Assembly (NCBI RefSeq): GCF_001685415.1
Contig: NZ_CP014989.1
Span: forward strand, 2,852,001-2,916,000
DNA length: 64,000 nt
Reading direction: 5' to 3'
Source of the DNA: Serinicoccus hydrothermalis
Lineage (GTDB): Bacteria > Actinomycetota > Actinomycetes > Actinomycetales > Dermatophilaceae
In this document: one piece after another, positions 56,911 through 64,000 of the stretch
Layout of the letters: each line of letters begins with the position of its first letter
Numbering within the stretch: position 1 is the first letter of the stretch
The notes under the pieces: model-generated
Database searches by the model: none
What the model was told of the DNA's origin: nothing
The model's input: only the letters and a program-made list of their open reading frames with translations
Made by a program: the position numbers and the translations under genes

Positions 56911-57655
56911 TCGTGCTGCCGGTGACGAAGCTGGCGCGCTCTGAGCAGACGAACGAGACGGCGTCGGCGACCTCGTCGACGTGGGCCAGGCGCCCCATCG
57001 GTGTGCGGCTGACCACCGCGGCCGAGTCGAAGCCGCCGTCCTCCATGGCGACCCGGACGTGGTCGGTCTCGGTGTAGCCGGGGGCCACGGCGACTACGCG
57101 CACCCCGTCGGGGGCCCACTCCGTGGCAAGGGCCTTGGTGAGGCCGATCAGGCCGTGCTTGCTGCTGACATAGGCCGCGCGTCGGCCCGCGGACATGCGT
57201 GAGTAGACGGAGCCGATGTTGACGATGACGCCGCCCCCGCCCTCGCCCTGGGTCATCCGTGGATGGGCGCACTGGGCGGTCACGAACGGCGCGGTCAGGT
57301 TCAGAGTCAGCACGCGGTTCCAGTGCCGCAACGGCATCGACGTGGAGTCGGCGATGGAGGCCATCCCGGCGTTGTTGATCAGCGCGTCGAGGCGCTCGAA
57401 CCGAGCGTCGAACCGCGTGAACAGGTCCTCGATCTCTTCCGGCCTGGACAGGTCCGCAGCGAAGCCGTGGGCCGTGCCTCCGTTGCCCCGGATCCACCCC
57501 ACCGTCGCGTGGGTGTGCTCCTCGGCCCGGGCTGTGACCGCGATTCTGAAGCCCTCTCGGGACAACCGTTTCGCGATCGCGGCTCCGATGCCGGTGCTCG
57601 ATCCGGTGACCAGAGCAACCCTCGGTGTGTCGGCATCCTCGCTGATCATCTCCAC
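56911..57655 (-). pseudogene. SDR oxidoreductase, 3' end cut by IS
   Basis: Short-chain dehydrogenase/reductase: cofactor motif TGSSTGIGAAIA (residues about 17-28), NNAGMAS, catalytic Ser in NIGSVYS and YxxxK as YVSSKHGLIGLTK. It stops being SDR after ASFVTGST, where the IS3 element begins; the usual ending (VDGG...) is missing and the frame runs into the IS. GTG start 57655 (ATG 57649 also possible). About 10-15 residues lost, so activity is doubtful. Confidence 0.8.
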
Positions 57656-57689
57656 CTCTTCCCTTCACGGATCCATGAGTCGTGTGCGC

Positions 57690-58553
57690 CTAGCGCAAGG
57701 CGCTGCTCCTGATGAGGCCCTCCTGGGTCACCGTGCAGACCAGCCGGCCGTCCTGTCGGTAGACGTGCCCGCGGGCCAGCCCGGTCCGCGCCGTCCCGGC
57801 CGAGGAGAACTGGTCGAAGAGCAGCCACTCCGACACGTCGGGCTCGGCGTGGAACCACATGGAGTGGTCCAGCGAGGCCACGTTCTGGGCACCCGGCATG
57901 ACGGTGCCCCACCGGGCAGTGAGGACCGGGTCGAGGATCGTCTGGTCACTGGCGTAGGCGAGCAAGCAGCGCTGCATGAGCGGGTCGTCAGGGACGTCCC
58001 CGCGGGCGCGCACCCAGACCTGGCTCCGGGGGCCGGGATCCTGCTCGCCGTCGGCGGCCAGCCGCGGTGGGACGTCGGGGTAGTGCAGGTCAAAGGGGCG
58101 GGGGCGCACGAACCATCCCTCCCACTCGTCGGCGTACGGGGTGAGCTGCTCCTGGACGGGGGAGAGCCCCTCCGGGCCAGAGACCTGCGGCATCGGGTCG
58201 TGGCTGGTGGTCTCCGGCCAGCGGGGCCCGCCGGCCACCATGAGCTCGAGGATCGCGTCACCCTGCTGGGACACCACGACGCGACGCGCGGACAGGGCGC
58301 CGCCGTCCCGGTGCCGGACGACCGAGAAGTCGAGTGGCCGGGTGAAGTCGCCGGGTCGGATGAAGTAGGCGTGCAGACTCTGCGGCAGCCGCCCGTGCGG
58401 GAGGGTCCGGCCGGTTGCTAGCAGCGCCTGAGCCAGGACGTGACCGCCGAAGGCCCGGGTGCTCACCGGGTGGGGCTGGGGCGCATGGCCACGAAAGGTG
58501 TCCGGCCCGACCTGCTCGATCCGGAGGTCTTGGATCACCGTCGAGACGTCCAT
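57690..58553 (-). CDS. tesB: Acyl-CoA thioesterase II (TesB-like)
   Basis: 287-aa double-hotdog thioesterase hydrolysing acyl-CoA. Typical N-terminal FGGHVLAQALLATGRTL and SLHAYFIRPGD, with C-terminal ASLDHSMWFHAEPDVSEWLL and ARGHVYRQDGRLVCTVTQEGLIR. ATG at 58553 chosen over GTG 58559 because GGAG lies 5 bases before the ATG but abuts the GTG. Divergent from the MaoC gene. Confidence 0.88.
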   Translation of the reverse strand: MDVSTVIQDLRIEQVGPDTFRGHAPQPHPVSTRAFGGHVLAQALLATGRTLPHGRLPQSLHAYFIRPGDFTRPLDFSVVRHRDGGALSARRVVVSQQGDAILELMVAGGPRWPETTSHDPMPQVSGPEGLSPVQEQLTPYADEWEGWFVRPRPFDLHYPDVPPRLAADGEQDPGPRSQVWVRARGDVPDDPLMQRCLLAYASDQTILDPVLTARWGTVMPGAQNVASLDHSMWFHAEPDVSEWLLFDQFSSAGTARTGLARGHVYRQDGRLVCTVTQEGLIRSSALR

Positions 58554-58598
58554 CGCCACTCCTTCCGCTCGTCATCGACAAGACGCAAGCATACGATA

Positions 58599-58608
58599 AT
58601 GTATACAT
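58599..58608. promoter_or_regulatory. Candidate GntR operator at tesB/maoC
   Basis: Palindrome ATGTATACAT in the 90-bp divergent region. The octamer GTATACAT recurs before the acyl-CoA synthetase gene (61181-61188), beside the gntR gene, so both may be bound by that regulator. Confidence 0.5.
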
Positions 58609-58644
58609 GTAGCGAGCCGCAGCCTACCCAGAGCGGATGACACC

Positions 58645-59097
58645 ATGAAGACTTTCGATAGTGCACAGTCCCTGCTTGACGCCGTGGGGGAGGAACTCGG
58701 CACGAGCTCCTGGCTCACGGTCGACCAGGACCGGGTGAACGCCTTCGCCGACGCGACCGGCGACCACCAGTGGATCCACGTCGACGTCGAGCGCGCCAAG
58801 GACGGGCCGTTCGGGGGAACCATCGTCCACGGCTACCTCACCCTGTCGCTCCTGGTCCCCCTCATGAAGGAGACCTTCCAGGTCAGCGGTCACCGCATGG
58901 CGTTGAACTACGGTCTCGACAAGGTGCGCTTCCCGGCCCCCGCCCCGGTAGGCAGCCCCATGCGCGTCACCACCTCGGTCCACGAGGCGAGGGAGGTGGC
59001 CGGCGGTGTGCAGGTCACCTGGCGCGCGACGGTGACCGCGGAGGGCGTGGATAAGCCGGTCTGCGTCGCAGAACCGGTATCGCGCTACTACTTCTGA
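58645..59097 (+). CDS. MaoC-like hotdog dehydratase
   Basis: 150-aa single-hotdog enoyl-CoA hydratase of the MaoC/R-specific type. The active-site motif DATGDHQWIHVDVERA carries the Asp and His, followed by GPFGGTIVHGYLTLSLL. ATG at 58645. With the neighbouring thioesterase and acyl-CoA synthetase it suggests acyl-CoA processing; exact substrate unknown. Confidence 0.88.
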   Translation: MKTFDSAQSLLDAVGEELGTSSWLTVDQDRVNAFADATGDHQWIHVDVERAKDGPFGGTIVHGYLTLSLLVPLMKETFQVSGHRMALNYGLDKVRFPAPAPVGSPMRVTTSVHEAREVAGGVQVTWRATVTAEGVDKPVCVAEPVSRYYF

Positions 59098-59155
59098 TGG
59101 TCGGCGGGCGAGGTGGTCGGATCGCGGATGATCCCGGCGCGCCACGGGCCGGCCG

Positions 59156-60436
59156 ATGACGGGGGAAGGGTCGCCCCTCGGCGCCGCGGGCGTGCCGGCG
59201 CCGCGCAGCCTGCTGCGCATCGCCATGGACCGGGTCTTCGGTCCGTTCTTCGTCGGCAAACTGCTGGCGAACGTTGGCATCTGGATCTTCAACATCGCCA
59301 CGGTGATCCTGGTCTTCGACAGCACCGGCTCTCCGCTGTTGGTCGGTTTGGTGAGCGTCATGCTGTTCGCCCCGCAGGTGCTCCTGGTCACGGTCAGCGG
59401 CGCCGTCGCTGACCGGGCGAACCGCAAGGTCCAGCTGCTGGCCGGGCGACTGCTCTGCACCGCCGGCACTCTGGCAATCTGGCTCCTGCTGTGGGTCGGC
59501 GGCGAGTCCCCGCCGACCTGGGCGGTCATGGCGGCGGTCGCCACCGTCGGCGTCGGTTTCACCGTCGGTGGCCCGGCCATGCAGGCGATGCTCCCCTCCC
59601 TGGTGCGTCCTGGCGAGACGCCGAAGGCCGTTGCGCTGGACAACTTCTCGTTCGCGATCGGCCGCGCCTTCGGGCCGGCGGTCGGCGGGGTCATGGCCGT
59701 GACGGTAGGTCTCACCTGGGCGTTCGGCGTCAGCACGGTGCTGCACGTCGTCTTCGGGGTCGTGGTCGCCACCCTCCCGTCCGGCGATCATCCGCGCGAC
59801 GCTGCTGATGACGTCTCGATCCGAGCCGGCCTCGCCTACGTGGCCAGCCGGCCGGCGATCGCCGCTGTGCTCCTGGGGGTTGCGGCGATCGGCATCGGCG
59901 CCGACCCGGCGATCACTCTGGCGCCGAGCCTGGCGAGCCAGGTCGGCGGGGGTGCCGACCTGGTGGGCACGTTTGCGTCTGCCTTCGGGCTCGGTGCCTT
60001 TGTGGCCTTCTTTCCGCAGTCGCTCCTCACCCGCCGACTGGGCAGTGAGCGGCTGGCGAGCCTCGGTCTCCTCTGCATGGCGGCGGGCGCGGTCGTGCTG
60101 ATCGTCGCCACCGCGACGTGGGTGGCGGTGCTGGCCTTTGGGCTGGCCGGGGTCGGCATGACGATCTCGCTCACGGCGCTGGGGACCGAGCTGTACGCGC
60201 GGGTGCCGGGCGCTTTCCGCGGCAGGGTAATGGCGCTGTGGCTCCTCGGCTTTTTGGGGTCCAGGCCGCTTGCCGCAGGCCTGAACGGCGTGCTCGCGGA
60301 CGTCCTGTCCGTCGGGGCCGCCCTGGCTGCCACCGCCGTGCTCGTGCTCGGGGCAGCCTGGGCGTGCCGGCCGCTGGTGCTGCGCGAGCCGCCAAGCGGG
60401 ATCGAACCAGGTGCGAGCGGGTCAGCGACGACGTGA
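59156..60436 (+). CDS. MFS transporter (EntS-like)
   Basis: 426-aa major facilitator with about twelve hydrophobic segments, of the EntS/MFS_3 exporter type (FFVGKLLANVGIWIFNIATVIL at the N-terminus; SGAVADRANRKVQLLAGRLL as the loop 2-3 motif). Could export an acid or intermediate. ATG at 59156. Its end overlaps the convergent gntR stop by 15 bp. Confidence 0.85.
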   Translation: MTGEGSPLGAAGVPAPRSLLRIAMDRVFGPFFVGKLLANVGIWIFNIATVILVFDSTGSPLLVGLVSVMLFAPQVLLVTVSGAVADRANRKVQLLAGRLLCTAGTLAIWLLLWVGGESPPTWAVMAAVATVGVGFTVGGPAMQAMLPSLVRPGETPKAVALDNFSFAIGRAFGPAVGGVMAVTVGLTWAFGVSTVLHVVFGVVVATLPSGDHPRDAADDVSIRAGLAYVASRPAIAAVLLGVAAIGIGADPAITLAPSLASQVGGGADLVGTFASAFGLGAFVAFFPQSLLTRRLGSERLASLGLLCMAAGAVVLIVATATWVAVLAFGLAGVGMTISLTALGTELYARVPGAFRGRVMALWLLGFLGSRPLAAGLNGVLADVLSVGAALAATAVLVLGAAWACRPLVLREPPSGIEPGASGSATT

Positions 60437-61093
60437 TCGGCCGAGACGCTCTATCGCGAGCCGCTCGGTGCCCTTGCGATGCTCATCGGTCACCCGAATC
60501 AGTTCCTCGATGTCCTCGTCGCGGACTGCCTCGATGATCAGGCCGTGTTCGTGCAGGACCTGCAGCGTGGTCGGTGCCTCGTGAAGGTAGAGCGACCGGT
60601 AGAAGCCCGAGCGATACCAGAGGCGGTCAACCTCCTCGCGGACCAGGCGCAGGGGGGAGGCGTCGAACAGGTGGAAGTGGAACTCGTGGTTGATGGCTTG
60701 GTAGGTCTCCGGGTCGGTCGCGACGTCCACCTTGCGCAGACGCTCGTTGATCTCCTGCAGACGGTCGGCCTGCTGCGCCCCGAGCGGGGCGCTGCGCAGG
60801 AGCTCGGTCTCGAGGAGTCGGCGCATCAGGTAGAGCTCGGTCAGGTCCTCACTGCTGAAGCGGGAGACCTGGTAGCCGGAGTTGGGTCGGTGCGTCAGCA
60901 CGCCCTCTGCCTGGAGTCGGGACAGTGCCTCACGCAGCGGGATGCGGCTGACGGAGAGCTGTGCCGCCAGGTCCGCCTGGTGCACCTTCTCCCCCGGCAG
61001 GAGCTCGCCGGTCAGGATCATGTTGCGCACCTCGACCAAGCACCGCTCCACGCTGGAGGTGCCAGTCTGCCCTGTGGCTTCGCCGACGGTCAT
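60422..61093 (-). CDS. GntR/FCD family regulator
   Basis: 223-aa repressor: winged HTH at LVEVRNMILTGELLPGEKVHQADLAAQLSVSRIPLREALSRLQAEG with the GntR signature, then an FCD ligand-binding domain with EFHFHLFDAS and RLVREEVDRLWYR carrying metal-type His/Asp/Glu positions. ATG at 61093 follows GAGGAAG. Divergent from the acyl-CoA synthetase gene. Confidence 0.9.
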   Translation of the reverse strand: MTVGEATGQTGTSSVERCLVEVRNMILTGELLPGEKVHQADLAAQLSVSRIPLREALSRLQAEGVLTHRPNSGYQVSRFSSEDLTELYLMRRLLETELLRSAPLGAQQADRLQEINERLRKVDVATDPETYQAINHEFHFHLFDASPLRLVREEVDRLWYRSGFYRSLYLHEAPTTLQVLHEHGLIIEAVRDEDIEELIRVTDEHRKGTERLAIERLGRSRRR

Positions 61094-61157
61094 CGCACTT
61101 CCTCTTCTCCTGTTGTCAGGCAGCAGCCTGCGTACCCGACCTGTCGGATAGGCCCTG

Positions 61158-61188
61158 TTGACATCCGGAATCAATCCTTAGTATACAT
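61158..61188 (+). promoter_or_regulatory. Acyl-CoA synthetase promoter with GntR site
   Basis: Near-consensus promoter TTGACA (61158-61163), 18 bp spacer, TATACA (61182-61187). The -10 overlaps GTATACAT, the same octamer as at 58601-58608, and a second related AGTATGCATA lies at 61204-61213. Binding of the divergent GntR protein here would block polymerase. Confidence 0.65.
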
Positions 61189-61238
61189 TTGTGCATGATC
61201 TTCAGTATGCATAACTCCCGACAGCTGGAGCAGTAAGC

Positions 61239-63461
61239 ATGAGCAATGACGCTACACAGGATGCGCGCCCCTCGGTGGGCGCGCCTCGCCTACACGGCTT
61301 GGAGGCTGTGTTCGCGCCGCGGTCCGTCGCGGTCATCGGAGCGTCGTCGCACCAGTTGAAGATCGGTGGCCGACCGATCCACCACATGAAGAGCCACGGG
61401 TTCGAGGGGGCGATCTACCCGATCAACCCGAGCTACACCGAGGTGCAGGGCGTGCAGGCCTACCCCTCGCTCGAGGCGCTCCCGGAGGTCCCCGACCTGG
61501 CCGTCGTCGCGGTCCCCGGGCCAGCGGTGATGGAGGCGGTGCGCGGCTGCGCTGACGCCGGTGTCAAGGCAGTCGTCCTCTTCAGCGCCGGATTCGCCGA
61601 GGCAGGCGAGGACGGGGAGCGGCTGCAGGCGGAGCTGACCCGGATCGCCTTGACGAGCGGCATGCGCATCATCGGACCGAACTGCATCGGCGCCGCGAAC
61701 ATGGTCACCGGGGCGCTCCCGACCTTCGCCGCGGCCGTCATGATTCCTCGTGACCACGTCATCGCCGACGTGCCGCGCATCGCGCTGGTGAGCCAGAGCG
61801 GTGCCCTCGGTGGGCACTGTGTCGCGCTGGCAGCGAACCGGGGGTTCGAGTTCACTCCGTGGATCACGACCGGCAACGAGTGCGACGTCGATGTCGCCGA
61901 CTCGATCGCCTACTTTGCGGAGCAGGACGAGGTGTCAGCGATCGCCGTCTACATGGAGGGGTGCAAGGACGGTCGCCGGCTCCAGGCGGCCCTGGCCTCG
62001 GCACGTCGACGCCGGAAGCCGGTCATCATGCTCAAGGCCGGGGTCTCGGACGTCGGGGCAGCTGCCGCGAGCTCGCACACGGCTTCCCTCGTCGGTTCGG
62101 ACGACGCCTACGACGCCCTGTTCCGGCAGTATGACGTGTGCCGGGTCACCTCGGTCTCCGAGCTGATGGACCTCAGTCACGCCCTCGCGCTGGGCGGGCT
62201 GCCGCGGGGCGGCCAGGTCGCCATCTTCACGGGCTCCGGCGGCGCGGGCATCCTGATGGCCGACGCCGCCGAGGAGGCGGGCCTGCAGGTCACTCCGCTG
62301 CCGCTCGGGGTGCAACAGCAGCTCAAGAGGATCTGGCCGCCCGCGGGGGTCACCAACCCAATCGACACGACGGCCCAGGTCACCAACGACCCCGCCCTCT
62401 TCCCCGCCTTCCTCAATACGGTCATCGACGGCACGGACTACGACATGGTGCTCGTCTTCCTGACCTACCTGGGCCTGATGGAGCCGTGGGCCACCACCGT
62501 CGTCGACTCGTTGCGCACGGTGCGTGAGGCCCACCCGGGGGCCCACATTATGGTCTCCTCGCTCACCAGTCCCGAGACCGCCCACGCGCTCAACACTTTG
62601 GGGATGCCCCACTACGAAGACCTGCGCAGCATGGTGGAGACGGCCGGGCGTCTGGCCAGGCTCGGCTCGGTCCTGAGCGTCCCGATGGCCAAGGAGTTTC
62701 GCCCCCTGTCCGCCTCGTCGGCCTCATTGACCGGGGAACTGACCGAGGACCGGGCCAAGAAGATCCTTCGTGACGCCGGTGTCCCGACGGTGCCCGATCG
62801 TGTCGTGCAGTCGGCCGACCATGCGGTGCGTGCCGCGAAGGAGTTCGGTTACCCGGTGGCGCTCAAGATCGTCTCGCCTGACATCGCCCACAAGAGCGAC
62901 GTCGGTGGCGTCCGACTCGACCTGACCGACGCAGCGCAGGTCGAGGCCGCCTACGCACAGATCCTCGCCTCGGCGCAGGCTGCGGTGCCGCAGGCACGCC
63001 TGTCCGGAGTCCTGGTGACCCCGATGGTCACGGGCGGGGTCGAGACCATTCTGGGCGTCAAGAACGACCCGTCGCTGGGGATGACCGTGGCCTTCGGCCT
63101 CGGCGGGGTCTTCGTCGAGGTGCTCCAGGACGTCACGCTGCGGCTGGCCCCTTTCGACGTCGCGACCGCCGCGGAGATGATCCGCGAGGTGCGCGGGTTC
63201 GAGCTCCTCGACGGGGCCCGCGGGACCGAGCCTGCGGACACAGAGGCACTCGCCCATGCGCTCAGCGACCTCTCGGCCTTTGCCGCCGCCCATGCCGACT
63301 CGATCGAGAGCATCGACGTGAACCCCTTCGTCGTCATGCCGCGTGGACAGGGCGCCTATGCGCTTGACGCCCTGATCAGCACCCACACACCAGGTCCGGA
63401 GCCAACTCCGGAGCCGGGGCCGCCGCCTCACGCCGTGGTCACCTCCCCTCAAAGAAGCTGA
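61239..63461 (+). CDS. NDP-forming acyl-CoA synthetase (single chain)
   Basis: 740-aa acetate-CoA-ligase-type enzyme. N-terminal CoA-binding domain (FAPRSVAVIGASSHQLKIGG), succinyl-CoA-ligase-like domain (GMRIIGPNCIGAANM; the SSHTASLVGSDDAYDALF segment has the phospho-His) and C-terminal ATP-grasp_5 domain (LKIVSPDIAHKSDVGGVRLDL). It activates a carboxylate as its CoA thioester. ATG at 61239 with GGAG upstream. Followed within 16 bp by a carboxylate-transporter gene, which suggests an imported acid substrate. Confidence 0.9.
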   Translation: MSNDATQDARPSVGAPRLHGLEAVFAPRSVAVIGASSHQLKIGGRPIHHMKSHGFEGAIYPINPSYTEVQGVQAYPSLEALPEVPDLAVVAVPGPAVMEAVRGCADAGVKAVVLFSAGFAEAGEDGERLQAELTRIALTSGMRIIGPNCIGAANMVTGALPTFAAAVMIPRDHVIADVPRIALVSQSGALGGHCVALAANRGFEFTPWITTGNECDVDVADSIAYFAEQDEVSAIAVYMEGCKDGRRLQAALASARRRRKPVIMLKAGVSDVGAAAASSHTASLVGSDDAYDALFRQYDVCRVTSVSELMDLSHALALGGLPRGGQVAIFTGSGGAGILMADAAEEAGLQVTPLPLGVQQQLKRIWPPAGVTNPIDTTAQVTNDPALFPAFLNTVIDGTDYDMVLVFLTYLGLMEPWATTVVDSLRTVREAHPGAHIMVSSLTSPETAHALNTLGMPHYEDLRSMVETAGRLARLGSVLSVPMAKEFRPLSASSASLTGELTEDRAKKILRDAGVPTVPDRVVQSADHAVRAAKEFGYPVALKIVSPDIAHKSDVGGVRLDLTDAAQVEAAYAQILASAQAAVPQARLSGVLVTPMVTGGVETILGVKNDPSLGMTVAFGLGGVFVEVLQDVTLRLAPFDVATAAEMIREVRGFELLDGARGTEPADTEALAHALSDLSAFAAAHADSIESIDVNPFVVMPRGQGAYALDALISTHTPGPEPTPEPGPPPHAVVTSPQRS

Positions 63462-63476
63462 GAGATTGGAATACGC

Positions 63477-64000
63477 ATGTCCAAGAGCAAGGTTCTTGCT
63501 GCATTTGCCGCTGGTGCGTCACTCCTCGTGGTGACCGCCTGCGGTGGCTCCGACGGCGCGTCGTCATCCGACGAGTTCCCGTCCGATGACGTCAACATGA
63601 TCATCAGCTATGCCGCGGGAGGCCCCACCGACGTCGGCGGCCGCGCGATCGCTTCGTTCATGGAGAAGGACCTCGGCACCACGTTCGTCGTGGAGAACAA
63701 GGAAGGTGCCTCCGGGTCCGTCGGGACGGCGGACGTCGTCCGGTCTGAGCCAGACGGTTACACGATCGGGATGACCACTTCGTCAGCGGCGGGCCGGGTC
63801 CCCCTCATCGAGGACGTCGGCTACGACCTGGAGGACGTCCAGGCCATCGGCGTGGGCACCTTTGGCCCGGGCCTCATCATCGTGCCGGCCGACTCCGGCT
63901 ACAGCAGCATCGACGATCTGATCGAGGAGGCCAAGGCCAACCCGGGCGGGATCAAGGTAGGCACCGCGGGAGCGAGCTCGCCGCAGCACGTGGAACTAGT
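63477..64000 (+). CDS. TTT-family substrate-binding lipoprotein (partial)
   Basis: Start of a tripartite tricarboxylate transporter binding protein (Bug/TctC family), cut by the window end after about 174 codons. Signal with lipobox (AGASLLVVTACGG; Cys near residue 21), then VNMIISYAAGGPTDVGGRAIA, FVVENKEGASGSVG and DGYTIGMTTSS, the family's typical opening. ATG at 63477, 16 bp after the synthetase stop; membrane subunits would lie beyond the window. Confidence 0.88.
   Translation, partial: MSKSKVLAAFAAGASLLVVTACGGSDGASSSDEFPSDDVNMIISYAAGGPTDVGGRAIASFMEKDLGTTFVVENKEGASGSVGTADVVRSEPDGYTIGMTTSSAAGRVPLIEDVGYDLEDVQAIGVGTFGPGLIIVPADSGYSSIDDLIEEAKANPGGIKVGTAGASSPQHVEL

Overview
The window reads as chromosomal DNA of a high-GC actinobacterium. 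Evidence: mycothiol genes (mshA, S-(hydroxymethyl)mycothiol dehydrogenase), CarD, SenX3-RegX3, a class E sortase locus, an Rpf-like secreted muralytic protein, a DUF222/HNH gene with an actinobacterial SOS box, and strong GC codon bias. A Micrococcales member of the Intrasporangiaceae/Ornithinimicrobiaceae type is my inference; no rRNA is present to test it.

Left and centre (1-42.7 kb) look like native core genome. 0-9.9 kb: YgfZ, asparaginase II, Dtd, DUF2516, a methyltransferase, mshA-ybjN-gpmA, senX3-regX3 facing phoU across a candidate PHO box, and a lipoprotein. 10-12.4 kb: carD, an IspD-kinase fusion and ispF (MEP isoprenoid pathway). 12.4-22.1 kb: a kinase, a frameshifted class E sortase with its small membrane partner, an AbiEi-like gene between two palindromes, formaldehyde detoxification by mycothiol (MscR plus metallo-hydrolase), a YidC cluster flanked by two PH-like membrane proteins, a GH31 glycosidase and a hydrolase. 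22.2-26.6 kb: cysS, rlmB, a nonsense-interrupted Pr6Pr membrane protein and a DUF4032 protein. 26.7-35.2 kb: a maltodextrin system (ATPase, malEFG, GH13 enzyme, LacI regulator). 35.2-37.4 kb: trehalose synthesis (otsA-otsB). 37.5-42.7 kb: a broken DUF222/HNH nuclease, a Ser/Thr kinase and the Rpf-like protein, ending at tRNA-Thr(TGT).

From the tRNA onward the character changes. A tyrosine integrase lies directly beside the tRNA, followed by a two-gene dioxygenase/zinc-ribbon operon, orphan genes and a frameshifted IS110 copy (43-50.5 kb). At 50.6-54.6 kb four coupled genes (tyrosine recombinase, HTH, zinc-ribbon protein, recombinase-like protein) sit next to a cadmium pair (cmtR-like regulator, cadD); I read this as a Tn554-like mobile unit. 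At 54.9-56.9 kb a broken IS110 copy abuts an intact IS3-family element. The TATGCC/GGCATA hexamer, seen about every 700 bp to the left, nearly disappears here.

The right end (56.9-64 kb) is a carboxylate/acyl-CoA catabolic cluster: truncated SDR, TesB thioesterase, MaoC hydratase, MFS exporter, GntR regulator, NDP-forming acyl-CoA synthetase and the start of a tripartite tricarboxylate transporter binding protein. The same GTATACAT octamer lies in both divergent intergenic regions, suggesting control by the GntR protein.

Several genes carry single-base lesions (sortase, DUF222/HNH, Pr6Pr, two IS110 copies). From sequence alone I cannot separate real decay from assembly error.
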